In this document: positions 11,656 to 23,849 of the stretch, piece by piece
Layout of the letters: every line of letters starts with the position of its first letter
Position numbering within the stretch: position 1 is the stretch's first letter
From: Heligmosomoides polygyrus polygyrus
Lineage: Eukaryota > Nematoda > Chromadorea > Rhabditida > Heligmosomidae
DNA length: 64,000 nt
NCBI GenBank assembly: GCA_947396885.1
Contig: OX377204.1
Location: 50,951,139 to 51,015,138, forward strand
Direction of reading: 5' to 3'
Translations under genes and position numbers: made by a program
Notes under the pieces: model-generated
Seen by the model: only the letters and a program-made list of their open reading frames with translations
Told to the model about the DNA's origin: nothing
Database searches by the model: none

Positions 11656-12206
11656 GATTTACTGCACATGTTGTGGGCTATACAAGAAAGGAACATCAAC
11701 GAAAAAACATTTAACGGACTTGAGCGTTTCTCGATTCCATGTTTGTTTCCGACGAAAAATTCAATGAATCGTAGCTTCGCAGCAAAACAAGTTCTCAAAT
11801 GCAAAAAACGGAGTGAAGAAATTTCGGAGGAGAGATTATGATAAGGATATAGAGATAAGGATAATGAAGTTGTAATGTGTTAATGCTTCTGTGCCGATAC
11901 CATATCTGAAAAAAATAAATTATTATTATAAGCTCAAGAAAGGGAGCATTGAAGAGAGAAACGAGAACTTCTTTTGCGAGTTACGATTCTTATTGTTTGT
12001 GAGGAGATGGAACGAGAAGCACCATACAATAATCAAGCCAAGAGCATTGCAATTAAGATCTTTGTCATGTATTCTTCTCCCATATGAAATTCGGACCTTT
12101 ATTCTTCCTGCTTTCGAATGACAGTCAAGACCATGAACAAAGAGTGCCCTCTGGAGCATCATTCATCATGCACCTTGTAAGTGTGGTGTCTATAAGAATC
12201 TAATTA
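11656..12206. other. No gene seen; A/T-rich spacer
   Basis: It begins with three TTATTGATT-type units at the break of the BEL/Pao remnant and continues as A/T-rich DNA without a recognisable ORF. The 3' end of the antisense LINE probably lies close to 12200. Confidence 0.4.
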
Positions 12207-14680
12207 TTAACAAAAATGCTCGATTCTAAATAAGTGCGGAAGATCTAACCTCATTAAATTGCGCCTAAAAATGATCACTGATTTCGCATGGAACAGTTCA
12301 GCTGGTAGAAGGCTTACGCGTCTTGCGTTGCGGTAGAAAAACGAATTGAAAACAATAGAAAAATGTTTTTTATGGATTCTATTATATTGAACATTGAAGT
12401 TGTTCATTCGAGGGCTACTAGCTCGAAATATCCAATATTTGCTTGCAGTCAGTTTAACCTCTCTTTTCAGAATGCGATAGCAAAGCGTTAGATCAGCCAG
12501 CAGTCTTCTACAAATTAGGCAACGTAAAGAAAACATTTTCAAACGCTCTTTGTAGTTTGGCAGTGCAGAAGGATCGGCACATTCAGTGAATCGGTACCAT
12601 AAAATTCGGGTAAAGAGTTTTTGCACTTGTTCAACTTTCAAAACATTTTTTTTGAGAACAGGGAGCCTGCGAGCCGTACTCGACATGACGCAATACATAC
12701 GCCTTATAGAGTCGTAATAATAATTGAACGTCTGAACATTTGATATTACGGAAAATCATGAATATGGCTCTATATGATTTTTTTGTTACGCAGTCGATAT
12801 GCTTAGAAAATTTGAGAGCAGTGTCAAATGTTATTCCCAGGTCTTTGACAATATTACTTCTCGACGTAGCAACACCGTTGACGTAGAAATCCATAGGAGC
12901 AGAGTTACCAATATGCATCACCATAGTTTCGTTTACGTTGAGTGGGAGGTTCCATTGATTAGTCCATATGTTTAATCTTTCAACGGCATTGACAAGAGCT
13001 TCATGCACCTCTGACCTGTCATATGTAGCGTAGATTTTTACTTCGTCAGCAAAAGCCTTGACACTAATAGCAGAATGGGTGATGAGGGCTTTTGGCAAAT
13101 CATGGGTGTACATTAAAAAAGTAGTGGAGATAAAACGGCCCCTTGAGGTACTCCGCTAGAGCATCTGTAATTTCCCGAAAATGAGTGTCTTACTTTAACT
13201 GTCATAAATCTGTTACATAAGTACGATCTAAACCACTCTAAAAGGTTACCACGAATGCCAGCAAGGTTAAGTTTTTCTATCAGCTTCCTATGGCATACCT
13301 TATCAAACGCCTTAGAAAAATCGAGGTATATGATTTCTACTGACTTGTCATTGTTTATAGCTTTTCCCCAATCATAAACTGAATCAAGTATATTAGTAGT
13401 GGTAGAAGCACCAGATAAGAACCCGTGTTGTTCGCGAGGAATAAAAGAGATTCTCTTCAACCAGGCTACAAGTTTGTCTCTTATTAATCTTTCCATCACC
13501 TTTACTGGAGCAGACGTCAGACTTATAGGCCGAAAGTTACTAAGATCATTGTTCTTCGATGATTTTGGAATAGCTCTAACAATAGCATGTTTCCACAACT
13601 TTGGAACTTCTCCTAAGGTGAGGGAATGATTAAACAGATGCGCCAGCGGTTTGCAAAGAGAAAGGTAGCATTTGCGGTACAATATTTGCGGAAGACCATC
13701 ATAGGGTTCACTTATTGATGACTAAAGTCTTTTTAGTACGGCAGACACCTCATCAGGATAAAAGTACAAATCACTGAGTAATTCTCGAGCATAATTCTTT
13801 GCCCCCAGTTGAGATTCACTGGAAGGACAGTTGGCATTGAAGACACTAGCAAAATACTGCGCAAGTGCTTCTGATTTCTCGTTATCATCAATATAGCAAT
13901 TGCCCTTATTATCAGTTAAGGTCCACTTTTTCCGCAGGTATTGGTACAAAGGAATAAGCGATGCTTTTTTAGAAATGCGACGCTCATAATTAGCAAGAAA
14001 TTTTTTTAGATGAAAGTGAAGGTCGGTGCAGACTTTTCTATAAAGCTGATTGGAGAGTGGATTAGGCAATTGATGGTAAAGTCTTGCTTTTTGATCCAGT
14101 AAATTTGTGATGTGAAGAGGATAGGTGATGCGTGAACATTTAGGAGTTTTGAAAGGAACAAACAGAGCAAGTGCATTATAAAGGGCTAGACAGAATCTTT
14201 GATAAACGTCATTTACAGAGGAATATCGATCAAACAGTTTGAGCCAATCAATATTAAACAGATATTGATTCAGCGCAGAAAAGTCTGTTCTCAAAAAATC
14301 CGGCATAGGGAAACTTTTCATTCGACCAAAGGCCAAGTTGATTTCGAATTCAACGATGGCATGATCAGATGTCGCTAGTGGTGGAAGTAAGCGTACATTA
14401 GGAATGTTGGGTGTAGACGAGAAAACGACATCAAGGATGGCCACCTATTATTTCTGAGTCATGAATTTTCTCAGCGAGCCAGGTCTCAGTTATGAATAAT
14501 AAATCGAGGTCGTTAATACATAAAAGCGAATGTAAATGGTCGATTTTATTGCATAAACTACGAGCATTAAGTAAACTACATTTTACTGTAGGGGAGCAAC
14601 CGTGCGGGATTGAGCGTTTTCCGAATGAATACCATGAATTTCAGAAATCCGAACAAGTTTTTCCCTGTATACCACTCATT
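12207..14680 (-). mobile_element. CR1-type LINE ORF2 (endonuclease/reverse transcriptase), frameshifted
   Basis: On the minus strand the order is a short endonuclease N-terminus near 14590-14460 (LNARSLCNKIDHLHSLL, DLDLLFITETWL), an internal deletion, and the endonuclease C-terminus (LPPLATSDHAIVEF). The linker and RT follow (FRPISLTSAPVKVMERLI, EIIYLDFSKAFDKV, SSGVPQGAVLSPLLF), then the catalytic region as KAFADEVKIYA with Glu in place of the second Asp, and the thumb to the stop at 12207. Frame changes occur near 13700, 13113 and 12660, and a stop follows SPLLF. The element is dead. It lies antisense between the BEL/Pao gag remnant and a second LTR-like block, so it may have inserted into an older LTR element. 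Confidence 0.85.
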
Positions 14681-15250
14681 CTTTATAACCAAGGCCCCTA
14701 TTTCGGTCGCGTGCCATTTGGCGCAATTCATAATCACGTTGCCTTTCCTCTGCTGTCATACTCTTTCTTATGTAAACATTTTGTAGACCGGATTGGCGTA
14801 GCAAGCGAGCATTTGCAAGCGCTATACGCCAGTGCGTATGACAGGGCAAAACTACCTTGACTAAACGTGGACGCCTCGGATCAACTTTCCCCATACGGTA
14901 GATTTCGGAAGGACGGCATTCAATGTTGATGGCATCAAGAACCCCGGAGATTTTCCCTTCAAGAACGCGTTGACGTTCGGAACGCCGCATTTCCATTAAT
15001 TCTTCATCGATACCGCTTACAACGATAGTTCGTTCACGTTTTTCACGTTCCAAAAATTCCGAAAATTCATATTGAACCTTTTCCTTAGCAGCAATGAGAA
15101 GTTGTTTAACAGCTGGGTCTTTGTTAATTTCTAATGCCTTGTTGAGCAACACACTAATGGACATATCAGCGAGATTGAGCGACACTTCAGAATTCACTGG
15201 CGGTGTAGTAGGACTTGGCTTGGAGGTTGAGACGATGAGACGCCGAGCTT
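14676..15250 (-). mobile_element. CR1-type LINE ORF1 protein (nucleic-acid-binding)
   Basis: A 173-codon minus ORF from 15197 to the stop at 14679 lies directly upstream of ORF2. It has a charged N-terminal part (DPAVKQLLIAAKEKVQYEF, FLEREKRERTIVVSGIDEE). The body is of the kind seen in LINE ORF1 proteins: EIYRMGKVDPRRPRLVKVVL, LANARLLRQSGLQNVYIRKS, then MTAEERQRDYELRQMARDRN. Such proteins bind element RNA as chaperones. The frame is also open upstream of the Met (KPSPTTPPVNSEV), so the true start may be earlier. This is the best-preserved LINE ORF in the window. Function is inferred from position and motif. Confidence 0.7.
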
Positions 15251-15419
15251 CAATCCTCGCTGCGTCTTAGGCGGCATATGTATTAACTGGCAAGGGAACT
15301 GAACCTGAAAACAAAGAAACGGTAGAAATACCGGACTTACAGCTGACGAAGGGTAGCACACGACCGCTCACGGTCAAGGTAGAAGTGAAGTGATGTGACT
15401 TCCTTCATGCCTGTAGCTA

Positions 15420-16351
15420 TTGTCCACCCGCTTAGGACACCTATTAACAGGACAGGTCCAGCTTGAACGACAGGTAGCGCAGGTTCTGATAGGTGATCGG
15501 CGTCAGAACAAGAGCATTTCATCAAGGGAGCAAAAACGCACTCTTCAGGTAGCCATCGACGATAGGTACCATTTCCTCAGGTGCACGGAAGAGGCAATAG
15601 TGAAGCAAGACCCATCGAAGGAAGCAGGATGTTCCTACGAGACACTGGCATGAGAACTGAATGTGCTGAAGGAACATGTGGACGACAAAGAAACGCTGAC
15701 GAAGCAGCTGCAAGAACGAGTAAACGAGCTCCACAGCCAACTCGAACGTCTCGAGAAAGAAAAGGCAGCGCGGGTGCAGGAGCTGCAGGAAAAAATAAAA
15801 GATCTCGAGAACCAGATCGACTGTTTCGAGAAACAGAAGGAAGCAAGTGAGATCCGGGAAACCCCCACAGACGATCAAGCATATGGGGAGCGGATCGCCA
15901 AAGAAGTGAATGTCCACCAACAGGACGTGAACAATCCGGAGGAAAACTCCCAACAGGGAGTGGAACTGGGAAAGGAGCGTCATCTAGAAGACGAAGATCA
16001 ACAACGACGTCAGCAGATCAGAGCGTTTCTTCGACAGCGACTCAAGCAACTCAAGGAGAGAACGACAGCCATAAGAAAAGGCTTGAGATCCATCCCGGAA
16101 AGGAAGCGCGAATGACAGTCGCCACGCATTTGCTTAACGATGGAGTGCGTGTTTTGCAGGAAAGCGGTTGCCACTATTCGGATTCCTGCCCGGTGGTTGC
16201 GGATGGCGATGAACGCCATCGAATTGTTAGGAAGCGCGGACGATGTCCTCGCTGCATGGAGCATTGCGAACGAAGGGGCTACTGCGCTTACGTGAACAAG
16301 AACTACTTCTACTGCGCCAAAGCCAAGAACACCGTCTTCGCAGGTTGCTAG
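15420..16351 (+). CDS. Coiled-coil and Cys-rich ORF, possible gag of an LTR element (broken)
   Basis: The + strand from 15420 gives a short ORF ending CTEEAIVKQDPSKEAGCSYE at a stop near 15653. The same frame continues as a 150-codon ORF (15663-16115) with a strong heptad coiled coil over its first 75 residues (TKQLQERVNELHSQLERLEK, ARVQELQEKIKDLENQIDCF) and a basic end (RQRLKQLKERTTAIRKGLRS). A partly overlapping frame (16112-16351) has spaced Cys and His residues (RCPRCMEHCERRGYCAY). Coiled coil plus Cys motif upstream of LTR-like DNA (16650 on) suggests a gag protein of a nematode LTR element. I do not recognise a named family. Confidence 0.45.
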
Positions 16352-16494
16352 CCGAAAGACGACAGACATCATTCCGCGCTATGCAGCATTCCGATAAGGA
16401 TGCAGGAAGCAAAAAGGGAGCTTGATCAACTGGAGGACGACATCCAGCACTGCCAACTGGAGCTGGCCCACCTGTAACAAAACCTATTGCAACA

Positions 16495-17020
16495 CTCTAA
16501 GGTGGGCGGGAGTGACGGCAAAGCCGTCTTCTTGTGAATCTGCTGGTGAAGCGATCTTCTTGCGAATTAGTCGGCAAAACCGTATTCTTGTGAAGCGTTC
16601 GCCTGCCCTTTTTTAATTATTGGAACTACAAACCTCTGGCGGGCGGGAGTGTCAGCAAAGCCGACCCTTTTTAACCCTCCGTTTCGCCCCTTTCGAGGCG
16701 CTCGTAGTGATCGCAAACGTGACCCATCGATAATCGTTCAGGTCGATGCCGTCGTGGCGGGAAGCGAGTATCGGTGGAGGGAGCGCGCCCCAATGGACAT
16801 CAGTCGTCGACCTCGACAAGGCGTCGTCTTCTCTTTTCGTATTTTGTTCTTCCGTTGGGGTCTCTGGGGTTCCGTAAACAAGCTGTCCATATACACGGCT
16901 TCTGCTCTTCTCAGCTGGTGCGGAGCAGAACACTGAACTAGACAAGGGAGGAACTTCGACTTTGGCTTAAGCATAGAGTAATGGCTCGGGCAGTTCACCC
17001 TCGCGAGCAGCGTGACAGTT
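16495..17020 (+). mobile_element. LTR-like block related to the BEL/Pao leader at 9395
   Basis: It contains GGGCGGGAGTG followed by GACGGCAAAGCCGTC at about 16503, a further GTCGGCAAAACCG, and then GGGCGGGAGTGTCAGCAAAG at 16642. The last begins a 37-bp match to 9395-9431. Near 16924-16950 the sequence GAACACTGAACTAGACAAGG is also found at the end of the window (63969-63988). Position after the coiled-coil ORF fits a 3' LTR. Boundaries are uncertain. Confidence 0.4.
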
Positions 17021-17054
17021 CAGTGATAACAACAGTTTATCCGGGAACGACATC

Positions 17055-17300
17055 ATGACAGGAGGCGATCGGGCCCAGAGGTGACGTCGGCGGGGCAGGA
17101 GGACGGTGTCGGCGACGGCGCGGTAGGCGGCGGCGACGGAGAGGCCGGCTGGCCAGGCCGGCGAGGTCCGTCGGCGGGTTGCTGGTCGCGGTCCGTCGGC
17201 TGTCGTGGTCCACGCGGCGGTCCTGGACTGGCGTCGATGGCGGTGGCGTGGTCGATATCGGGAGATCTCTTCGACGGCTGCCGCAGCGGCCTTAAATAGT
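17055..17300. other. G/C-rich block, unassigned
   Basis: About 240 bp of strongly G/C-rich sequence with many CGGCGG and GGCGGC runs, unlike the A/T-rich surroundings. Its ORFs on both strands are low complexity (Gly/Ser or Pro/Arg rich). I see no gene. Confidence 0.35.
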
Positions 17301-17449
17301 CTCCGTGAGTGCCTGTGGCATGATCGCGGCGGGTCAACCCTGGGTCAAGGCAGTTGGAATACGACTCCGGGATTTCCAAACCCTTACAATAGGCATTCTA
17401 CTGCAGTTATTATTCAGTTCTTTCGCTCTCCCATGGTTTGCAGCGTTAG

Positions 17450-17592
17450 TGTCTTCAATATATACCATTTTCAGTTGAAATTCAACGTTGTCCAAAACGA
17501 ACTCAACCTTGTCCAAACCAAATTCAACGTTGTTCAAAACGAATTCAACGTCTTTCAAAACACATTCAACGACTTCCGAATCAAACTACACA
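17450..17592. repeat. 21-bp-period degenerate repeat array, copy 1
   Basis: After ATATATACCATTTTCAG the sequence runs as five units of about 21 bp with the consensus AATTCAACGTTGTCCAAAACG, each a little different. The same leader and unit type appear at 58622-58710. Related arrays occur near 24430, 41430, 48945 and 49010. Confidence 0.7.
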
Positions 17593-17792
17593 TCTTCTTT
17601 GCAAGCTGTACGTTTCAATGTTTACTTCTTTTCAAAAAATGTCTGCTTGCAAAAAAGGCTATGCAACGAAAAAGTAGAAACAACTAGCAAGTTAAGCAAT
17701 ACTCCAGCAGTAATGCGATGCAAGTACAAAATAAGCAAATTGAGCGATAAAACTAAAAGTGATACAACAATACGATAAACAATACAGACTAT

Positions 17793-18242
17793 TCAAAATA
17801 GCAGAATATCAAGTGAAAGTAAGTCTTTTTTTTTGGCCTTCAGGCGTTTTGAAGTGTGATGTGGAGTTCGGTTAGGGCGCTGAAAATCGTAGAAACTGAT
17901 ACAGACGTCGAGTTTTTTCATCCTTGAGAAATGGATGTCGCTCGACAACCTCTTCGATGAGAAGCAAGTCTCAGCAATATGCTCGACTATTTCGCCTTCT
18001 CGTTTGTACGAGTTGATAATGCTTCGTGCAGTGTTCTCTATGACACCAGTAATCTGAGCAGCCAAGATCTCTTTCTGATTCCGAGACACTCGGGTGGATG
18101 CAAATGCGCACAATTTTGGGGGCGGGAACAACGGCAGTGGCCGCCATTTGGGACAAGTTGTCGCCTTGTCTCGCGCCCTCCGCGCCAACCATGCTCTCCT
18201 CGCTGTCTGACACATTCTTTCACCGCCAACGTATACAACCAT
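17793..18242 (-). pseudogene. HTH-containing fragment, possible transposase N-terminus
   Basis: The 149-codon minus ORF contains RNQKEILAAQITGVIENTAR followed by SIINSYKREGEIVE, which looks like a helix-turn-helix of the Tc1/pogo kind. The rest has no recognisable transposase core or DDE residues. The upstream part overlaps a repeat that recurs near 18500 (ATGCGCACAATTTTGGGGGC and relatives). I call it a decayed transposase start with low certainty; a chance ORF is the alternative. Confidence 0.3.
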
Positions 18243-18396
18243 GCTACTCTAGTCGACAGGCCCCTCTTTCACATGTGTGCTCTCTCAAAGCGGCGAATGA
18301 ACGGTAACAAATGACTGAAAAACTGAGGAACTCAACCGTTTTCTGAAAAACCTGGCATTAAAACAATTCTATATTCGATTATGAGCTTAAACATGC

Positions 18397-18650
18397 GTGA
18401 GACAAGCCTCGATTCTCTTGACTCAATCAGCAAACGCGCTGGAATCACGTGAGCATCGCCGCGATTGCTCGTCCCCAGTGCTGGAGACCCCGCCCCCAAA
18501 ATCGTGCGCATTCGTTGGTCGCCATTATTCGGCACCGGCGGCTGCTGCGCTGCGACCGCGCCGCGCTATGACTCAGCTGCTTCGAGCGCGCGATCCACTG
18601 ACATACCAATACTCTGACCCGCGAGCTGAGCATTGCACTATTCTACATTG
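18397..18650 (-). repeat. Repeat copy that carries the empty site of the 24005 MITE
   Basis: Read on the minus strand, about 18555-18505 gives GCAGCCGCCGGTGCCGAATAATGGCGACC, which aligns with the DNA on both sides of the MITE at 24005-24243 (GCAGCCGCCGGTGCTGAATAAT before it and CTGAATAATGGCGACC after it). This copy has the 9-bp target once and no insert. Its surroundings (AATGCGCACGATTTTGGGGG) are also related to 18095-18125. Confidence 0.75.
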
Positions 18651-19611
18651 ATAGATACTGTGTAGGAATGCATGGATTGCAGAGATATATTACGCATTTC
18701 TACCAAACGCTGTCAGAATTATGGCTACTGCCTCTCCTACTGACCAAAGGGGACGTCGAAAACTAGGTGTGAAATGACAGTCCAGCAGAGCTCCAACTAT
18801 GGTGGGAAGTATATTGTGTTGAGAAAATAGTTGCAGTAGAATTATTAAGATAATAAGTGAATCTAGGTCTATCAGCCGATCACCTTTTTGAAACGTTCTA
18901 CCGAGTTTGCTCGTACGTGTTAAACATGGGCAACGTCAGCGGATAAGACACGAGCCAGAGTGTGAACACCTATATTTCTACTAATGAGGGAAGTGTACAT
19001 CAGGTAATAGTTATATTTGGAGGCGAGATGTGTAGTTCGAATCTCCAAAGGGACGACAACGTGCCAAAAATCCCTAGAATAAAAGCCGCGTGTACCGAAG
19101 TGGAAGGAAGTACCTGCTATCGCATGTATTACATCCCAGTTCGATTCTAAATTTGGGACTCAACCAGGCAAGCCTGGCCCTTCATCGCTCCTGAACGGTG
19201 CCTTGCTACCAAACTGGCCGCGGAAAAATAAAACACTCTTCAGCCAGCTGACTATGTATGGGATGAATACCCATCAGAATTGGCTTAATAATAGCCCACG
19301 AAAGTAAAATTCGTAACTACCTTGGCCGGTCTTAGTTTAGATAAGGAATATAGATCTACTGTGGCCGAAGCTGCATCCACTGATAAGCATTTCTCAATGT
19401 TCCTTGGCCACCTGTTATCCTTTCCTTGTAAGACCGCTAGATTATAACGGAAATCAACTGTTGTTATTGAGTCGAGTTATTGCCATTGTGGCAGATAGTA
19501 CGCTCTGGAGCGGAGCTGCTGTTCACATGGGATTACATGTGAGCTGGTCCCCGAAAAGTTCCGTCACGCGCGAGCGGCGAGAGTCAGACGAGCAGAGTGA
19601 GTCTCCAGATT
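18651..19611. other. No gene seen
   Basis: About 1 kb of mixed sequence with only short, unremarkable ORFs. It ends in the dispersed motif GGGCTAGGGAAGGGACTCCG (19613-19632), which recurs in other repeats of the window. Confidence 0.4.
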
Positions 19612-19650
19612 GGGCTAGGGAAGGGACTCCGGGGTGTGGCGAGCAGGGAG

Positions 19651-22600
19651 CAGGGTCAAGCGTGGGGTTCGATTTTTGCCGAAAATTTACGACCCTCCCC
19701 CCCCTCCCAGAGCGGATCTGGTACGACCCTCCCCCCTTGTGTAGACCACCGTTTTATTTCCTATCCGCATTGATTTTTTAAAATTTTCTATGCAATTTTT
19801 GTACCCTTTAATAGGTCCTTCTTTCCAGATGCAGCGTCGACTGTATCAGATTAGCTCAAGAAAGAGGGCAATTGTTTGATTTAGTAATTTGTTAGAAAAA
19901 ACGCTGATAAAGGTTTTGTGTATGTAATCTTCTGATAATAATATCTTGTTTGTTTACAGTTGAAAATAAAGCACTTTTGAGAGCAGTTGTCGAATTAATC
20001 ACAACGAGTTCAATTTTCCAGGCTTTCTGAGCATCTCGTGAACACGGAACATTTTTGTACGTGAAGGAGCAACATCTGCATTCGAAATTGTACTCTATAC
20101 AATGCAGAGTATTAATTGCTAAAGCTGACTTAAGTGCTTTATCCACAACATTTTTTAGACACTCTCGGAAGCGATGACGGAATGGCAACCGGAGGATGGA
20201 CTTGTCACGGAACTAATTTTCTCTCTTCTGCTGGAAACAGCATCAGAAAGTGAAGTTGTACCCAATAAAATTTTAAGCACTCGTTTGACACATGGCAATA
20301 AAACCTGTTTTTCTGAAACGATCCTTTGTATGAACAGACGCTCCGATTTGTGTCATTTGCCGAAAATTTTCGACACCGTTAATCACATGGAAGCATGGAT
20401 CCTGCTTTTTAAAGCGTAGAATCCACACTTCTTTTTGTTTTAAAAACTCTGTAAATTTTTCAGAGACGTTGAACAAACTCCGAAATATGGTAGGTTACGT
20501 GGAGCCATTGCGTTCGCCGATATCATCGATGGAGACTGAGGGTGGTCTTCTCGCGGAAAATTCTTCAATCTTCTCAAGGAAAGAACACGCGAGAGTGAAA
20601 TTGTGCTTCATGGGTTTTTAAGTCATGAGTATTACACAGTAAAAATCTGAGCTTCTTCTCAGCGATCTCCGATATGATTAGTGCTGATCCCATTTAAATT
20701 TTTCGCTTTTCAAGAAAAATTAATTAATTTTTACCTGATGCAGATCACCCACACAGTTGAAATCTTGCCACAAAAAGTGTCAAGTCTTGTTCAATGCACA
20801 GTGTAAAAATCATGGTTTTCTGAAACGAATAGATTGTATCGACCTCTGATCGATATGGCACCGTCGTCATAGGAGCGACGAAATTCGACATTCGCAAAAA
20901 TGACTATAACTCGGTAGGTTTTCCACAATTTCAGAATGCCAATAACTTTTTAAAAACTACAAGAAAAGCTATTTCATACGGTGTGAAAATCGGTTTTCAA
21001 AAACTAGATCTTCATAGGGGCGGAGGACTTCGATTTTTGCGCGAAAAAATTGAAGTATATTGAATAGGTAATCGTAACTCGGTAAGTTTTTCGAGTTTTA
21101 CAAAAGCCAATAGCTATTTGGAAACTAGAGAAAAAGCGCTTTCGAATCATGTAAAAATTGGTTTTCAACAGGGAGGTTTTCATAGGGGGCGGTAGGGGTT
21201 CGATTTCTGGTCCATTGTTGCAGAAATACGTGCCAAAAATCGAACCCCCCTCGCCCCGTATGAAGACCCCTATTTTGAAAACCGGTTTCTATATGGAAAG
21301 AAGGCATCTTTTCTCTATTTTTCAAATAGCAATTGGGATTTTTGAATTTCAAAAATTGAACCAAGTTATGATCAAATTTGGGAAGAACTGCTCGTAGACT
21401 CTGCACCGTCGACACTGGAGTCATTTCATAAAAATGATCATAACTCCGTTCGTTTTTTGAAATTCAAAAATCCCAATTGCTTTTAGAAAAGTAGAGAAAA
21501 TATGCTAACTGACCATGCATAAATCGTCTTTCAAAAAGGAGGTCTTCATAGGGGGCGAGGGGGGTTCGATTTCTGGTCGATTTTTGGCAAAAATCGACCA
21601 GAAATCGAACCCCCACCGCCCCCTATGAAGACCTCCCTGTTGAAAACAAATTTCTACATGTTTCGAAAGCGCATTTCCTCTAGTTTTCGAAAGGCAAATG
21701 GGATTTTTGAATTCCAAAAAACGAACCGAGTTATGGACATTTTTTGTGAAATCACTCCAATGACTCGGTGATGGGCCGACCAACTCCTCTGGTTACGGTT
21801 TCATAAAATTGATCATAACTCGGTTCATATTTTGAAATCTAAAACCCAATTGCTTTTTGAAAATTGGAGGAAAAGCGTTTTCGAACAATGTAGAAATTAG
21901 TTTTCAGCAGGGAGCTCTTCATAGGGGGCGGTGGGGGTTCGATTTCTGGTCCATTGTTGCAGAAATACGTGCCAAAAATCGAACCCCCCTCGCCCCCTAT
22001 GAAGACCTACTTTTTGAAAGACGATTTATGCATGGTCAGTTAGCATATTTCCTCTACTTTTCTAAAAGCAATTGGGATTTTTGAATTTCAAAAAACGAAC
22101 GGAGTTATGATCATTTTTATGAAATCACTCCAGTGTCAACGGTGCAGAGTCTACGAGCAGTTCTTCACAAATTTGATCATAACTCGATTCCCTTTTCGAA
22201 ATTCGAAAATCCCAATTGCTTTTTGAAAAATAGAGAAGATGCTTTCTTTCCATATAGAAACCGGTTTTCAAAAAAGGGTTCTTCATACGGGGCGAGGGGG
22301 GTTCGATTTTTGGCACGTATTTCTGCAACAATGGACCAGAAATCGAACCCCCACCACCCCCTATGAAGACATTTCTGATGAAAAGAAATTTCTATATGGT
22401 TTGAAAGCGCTTTTCCTTTAGTTTTTAAAAAGCTATTAAATCTTTCAAAATTCATAAAACCTACCGGGATATAATTGTTTATACAAAATCACTTCAATTT
22501 TTTCGCTCAAAAATCGAAGCCCTCCACCCCGTATGAAGGTCTAGTTTTTAAAAACCGATTTTCACACCGTATGAAATACCTTTTCTTGTAGTTTTTAAAA

Positions 22601-23843
22601 AGTTATTGGCTTTTTAAAATTGTGGAGAACTTACCGAGTTATAGTCATTTTTGCGAACGTCGAATTTCGTCGCTCCCATGACGTCGGTGCGATATCGACC
22701 AGTGGTCGATCCAGTCTATTCGTTTCACAAAACCATGATTTTTACACTGTGCATTAAACAAGAATTGACACTTTTTGTGGCAAGATTTCAACTGTGTGGG
22801 TGATCTGCATCAGGTAAAAATTAATTAATTTTTCTTGAAAAGCGAAAAATTTAAATGCGATCAGCCCTAATCATATCGGAGATCGCTGCGAAGAAGCTTA
22901 GTTTATGATTGTATATTAATCACATTTTGAACTCTAAGATGGTACAGTTTTCACTCTCTGATGCTCTTCCTTCAGAAGGTAGAAATTTTTTTGCCGCAAG
23001 AAGTCCGTCCTTCAGTGGCGATCGGTGATATCGGAGAACGCAATGGCTCCACGTAACCTACCATATTTCGGAGTTTGTGCGACATCTCTGAAAAATTCAC
23101 AGAGCTTTTAAAACTGTAAGAGGTGTGGGTTCTACGCTTTAAAAAGCAGCTTGTAAAAATAGAGGCTTCCATGTGATTAACGGTGTCGAATTTTTTCGGC
23201 AAATGGTACAAATCGGAGCGTCTGTTTATACAGAAGATTGTCTCACAAAAACACCTTCTATTCCCTTGTGTCAACCGGTGGATTAAAACTTTATTGGGTA
23301 CAACTTCACTTTCTGATGTTGTTTCCAGCAGAAGAGAGAAAATTAGTGCCGTGACAAGTCCATCCTCGGTTGCCATTCGGTCATCGCTTCCAAAGATCTT
23401 GTAGGAAAAGCACTTAATTTTCCTTAGCAATTGACACTTCAAATTTTATAGACTGCAATTTAGGACGTAGATGTCGCTCGTTCAGGCAGAAAACTGTCGC
23501 GTCCATGACTTCCTGAAAAAAAAACTGAAAAATGGAAAGTTCTCATTGACTCCAAATCTGCCGGCGGAAAATCTTCATTTCTAATGAGTAATACAATCAT
23601 TATTTGAAACTTGTTATATTAATTTTTACAACTTCGCGGGACGAAGGAGAGACTCCACACCTTCGAAAGCATTCCTGGAAAAAACAACTTATTAAGAATT
23701 TAAAAAATCACCAAAAAATCTGAAGGATAAGAGAGAATCCTCTGCCAAAACCGGAAGAGCACGACCCCCCCCCCCCCTCCAGACGAGGCCACAGTACGAC
23801 CCCCTCTTCGATTCCCGAACCTCAAGCTTGACCCTGGCAGGGA
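19651..23843. repeat. 4.2-kb hierarchical palindrome (foldback element)
   Basis: The outer ends match in inverted orientation (AGGGTCAAGCGTGGGGTTCG at 19655 against CGAACCTCAAGCTTGACCCT at 23818), followed by C-rich runs on both sides. Inside, 20160-20420 mirrors 23160-23400, 20650-20830 mirrors 22725-22910, and the middle holds four smaller palindromes. Arm identity looks like roughly 85-90 percent, so the structure is old compared with the palindrome at 4042-8741. Both arms keep partly alignable ORFs (EDGLVTELIFSLLLETASES against EDGLVTALIFSLLLETTSES), but most differences between them change the amino acid, so I do not take these as coding. Confidence 0.85.
21170..22385. repeat. Four short palindromes about 365 bp apart inside the foldback
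   Basis: At about 21175-21290, 21540-21650, 21905-22020 and 22265-22380 there is an imperfect palindrome built from TTCATAGGGGGCGAGGGGGG, TTCGATTTCTGGTC and the reverse form GAAATCGAACCCCC. Between them lie copies of TCATAACTCGGTTCGTTTTT and AAAATCCCAATTGCTTTTTG in alternating orientation. The spacing of about 365 bp makes a tandem array of inverted repeats. Confidence 0.8.
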
Positions 23844-23849
23844 GGCGTG

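Noticed and set aside
15577..15983. Minus-strand Leu/Phe-rich ORFs as membrane proteins
   Set aside because: They are the antisense of a Glu/Lys/Gln-rich coiled-coil ORF, which automatically gives Leu/Phe/Ser-rich translations.
20174..23442. ORFs in the two arms of the 4.2-kb palindrome as a conserved protein
   Set aside because: The frames align, but most base differences change the amino acid and there is an indel at the start, as expected for neutral drift of an inverted repeat.
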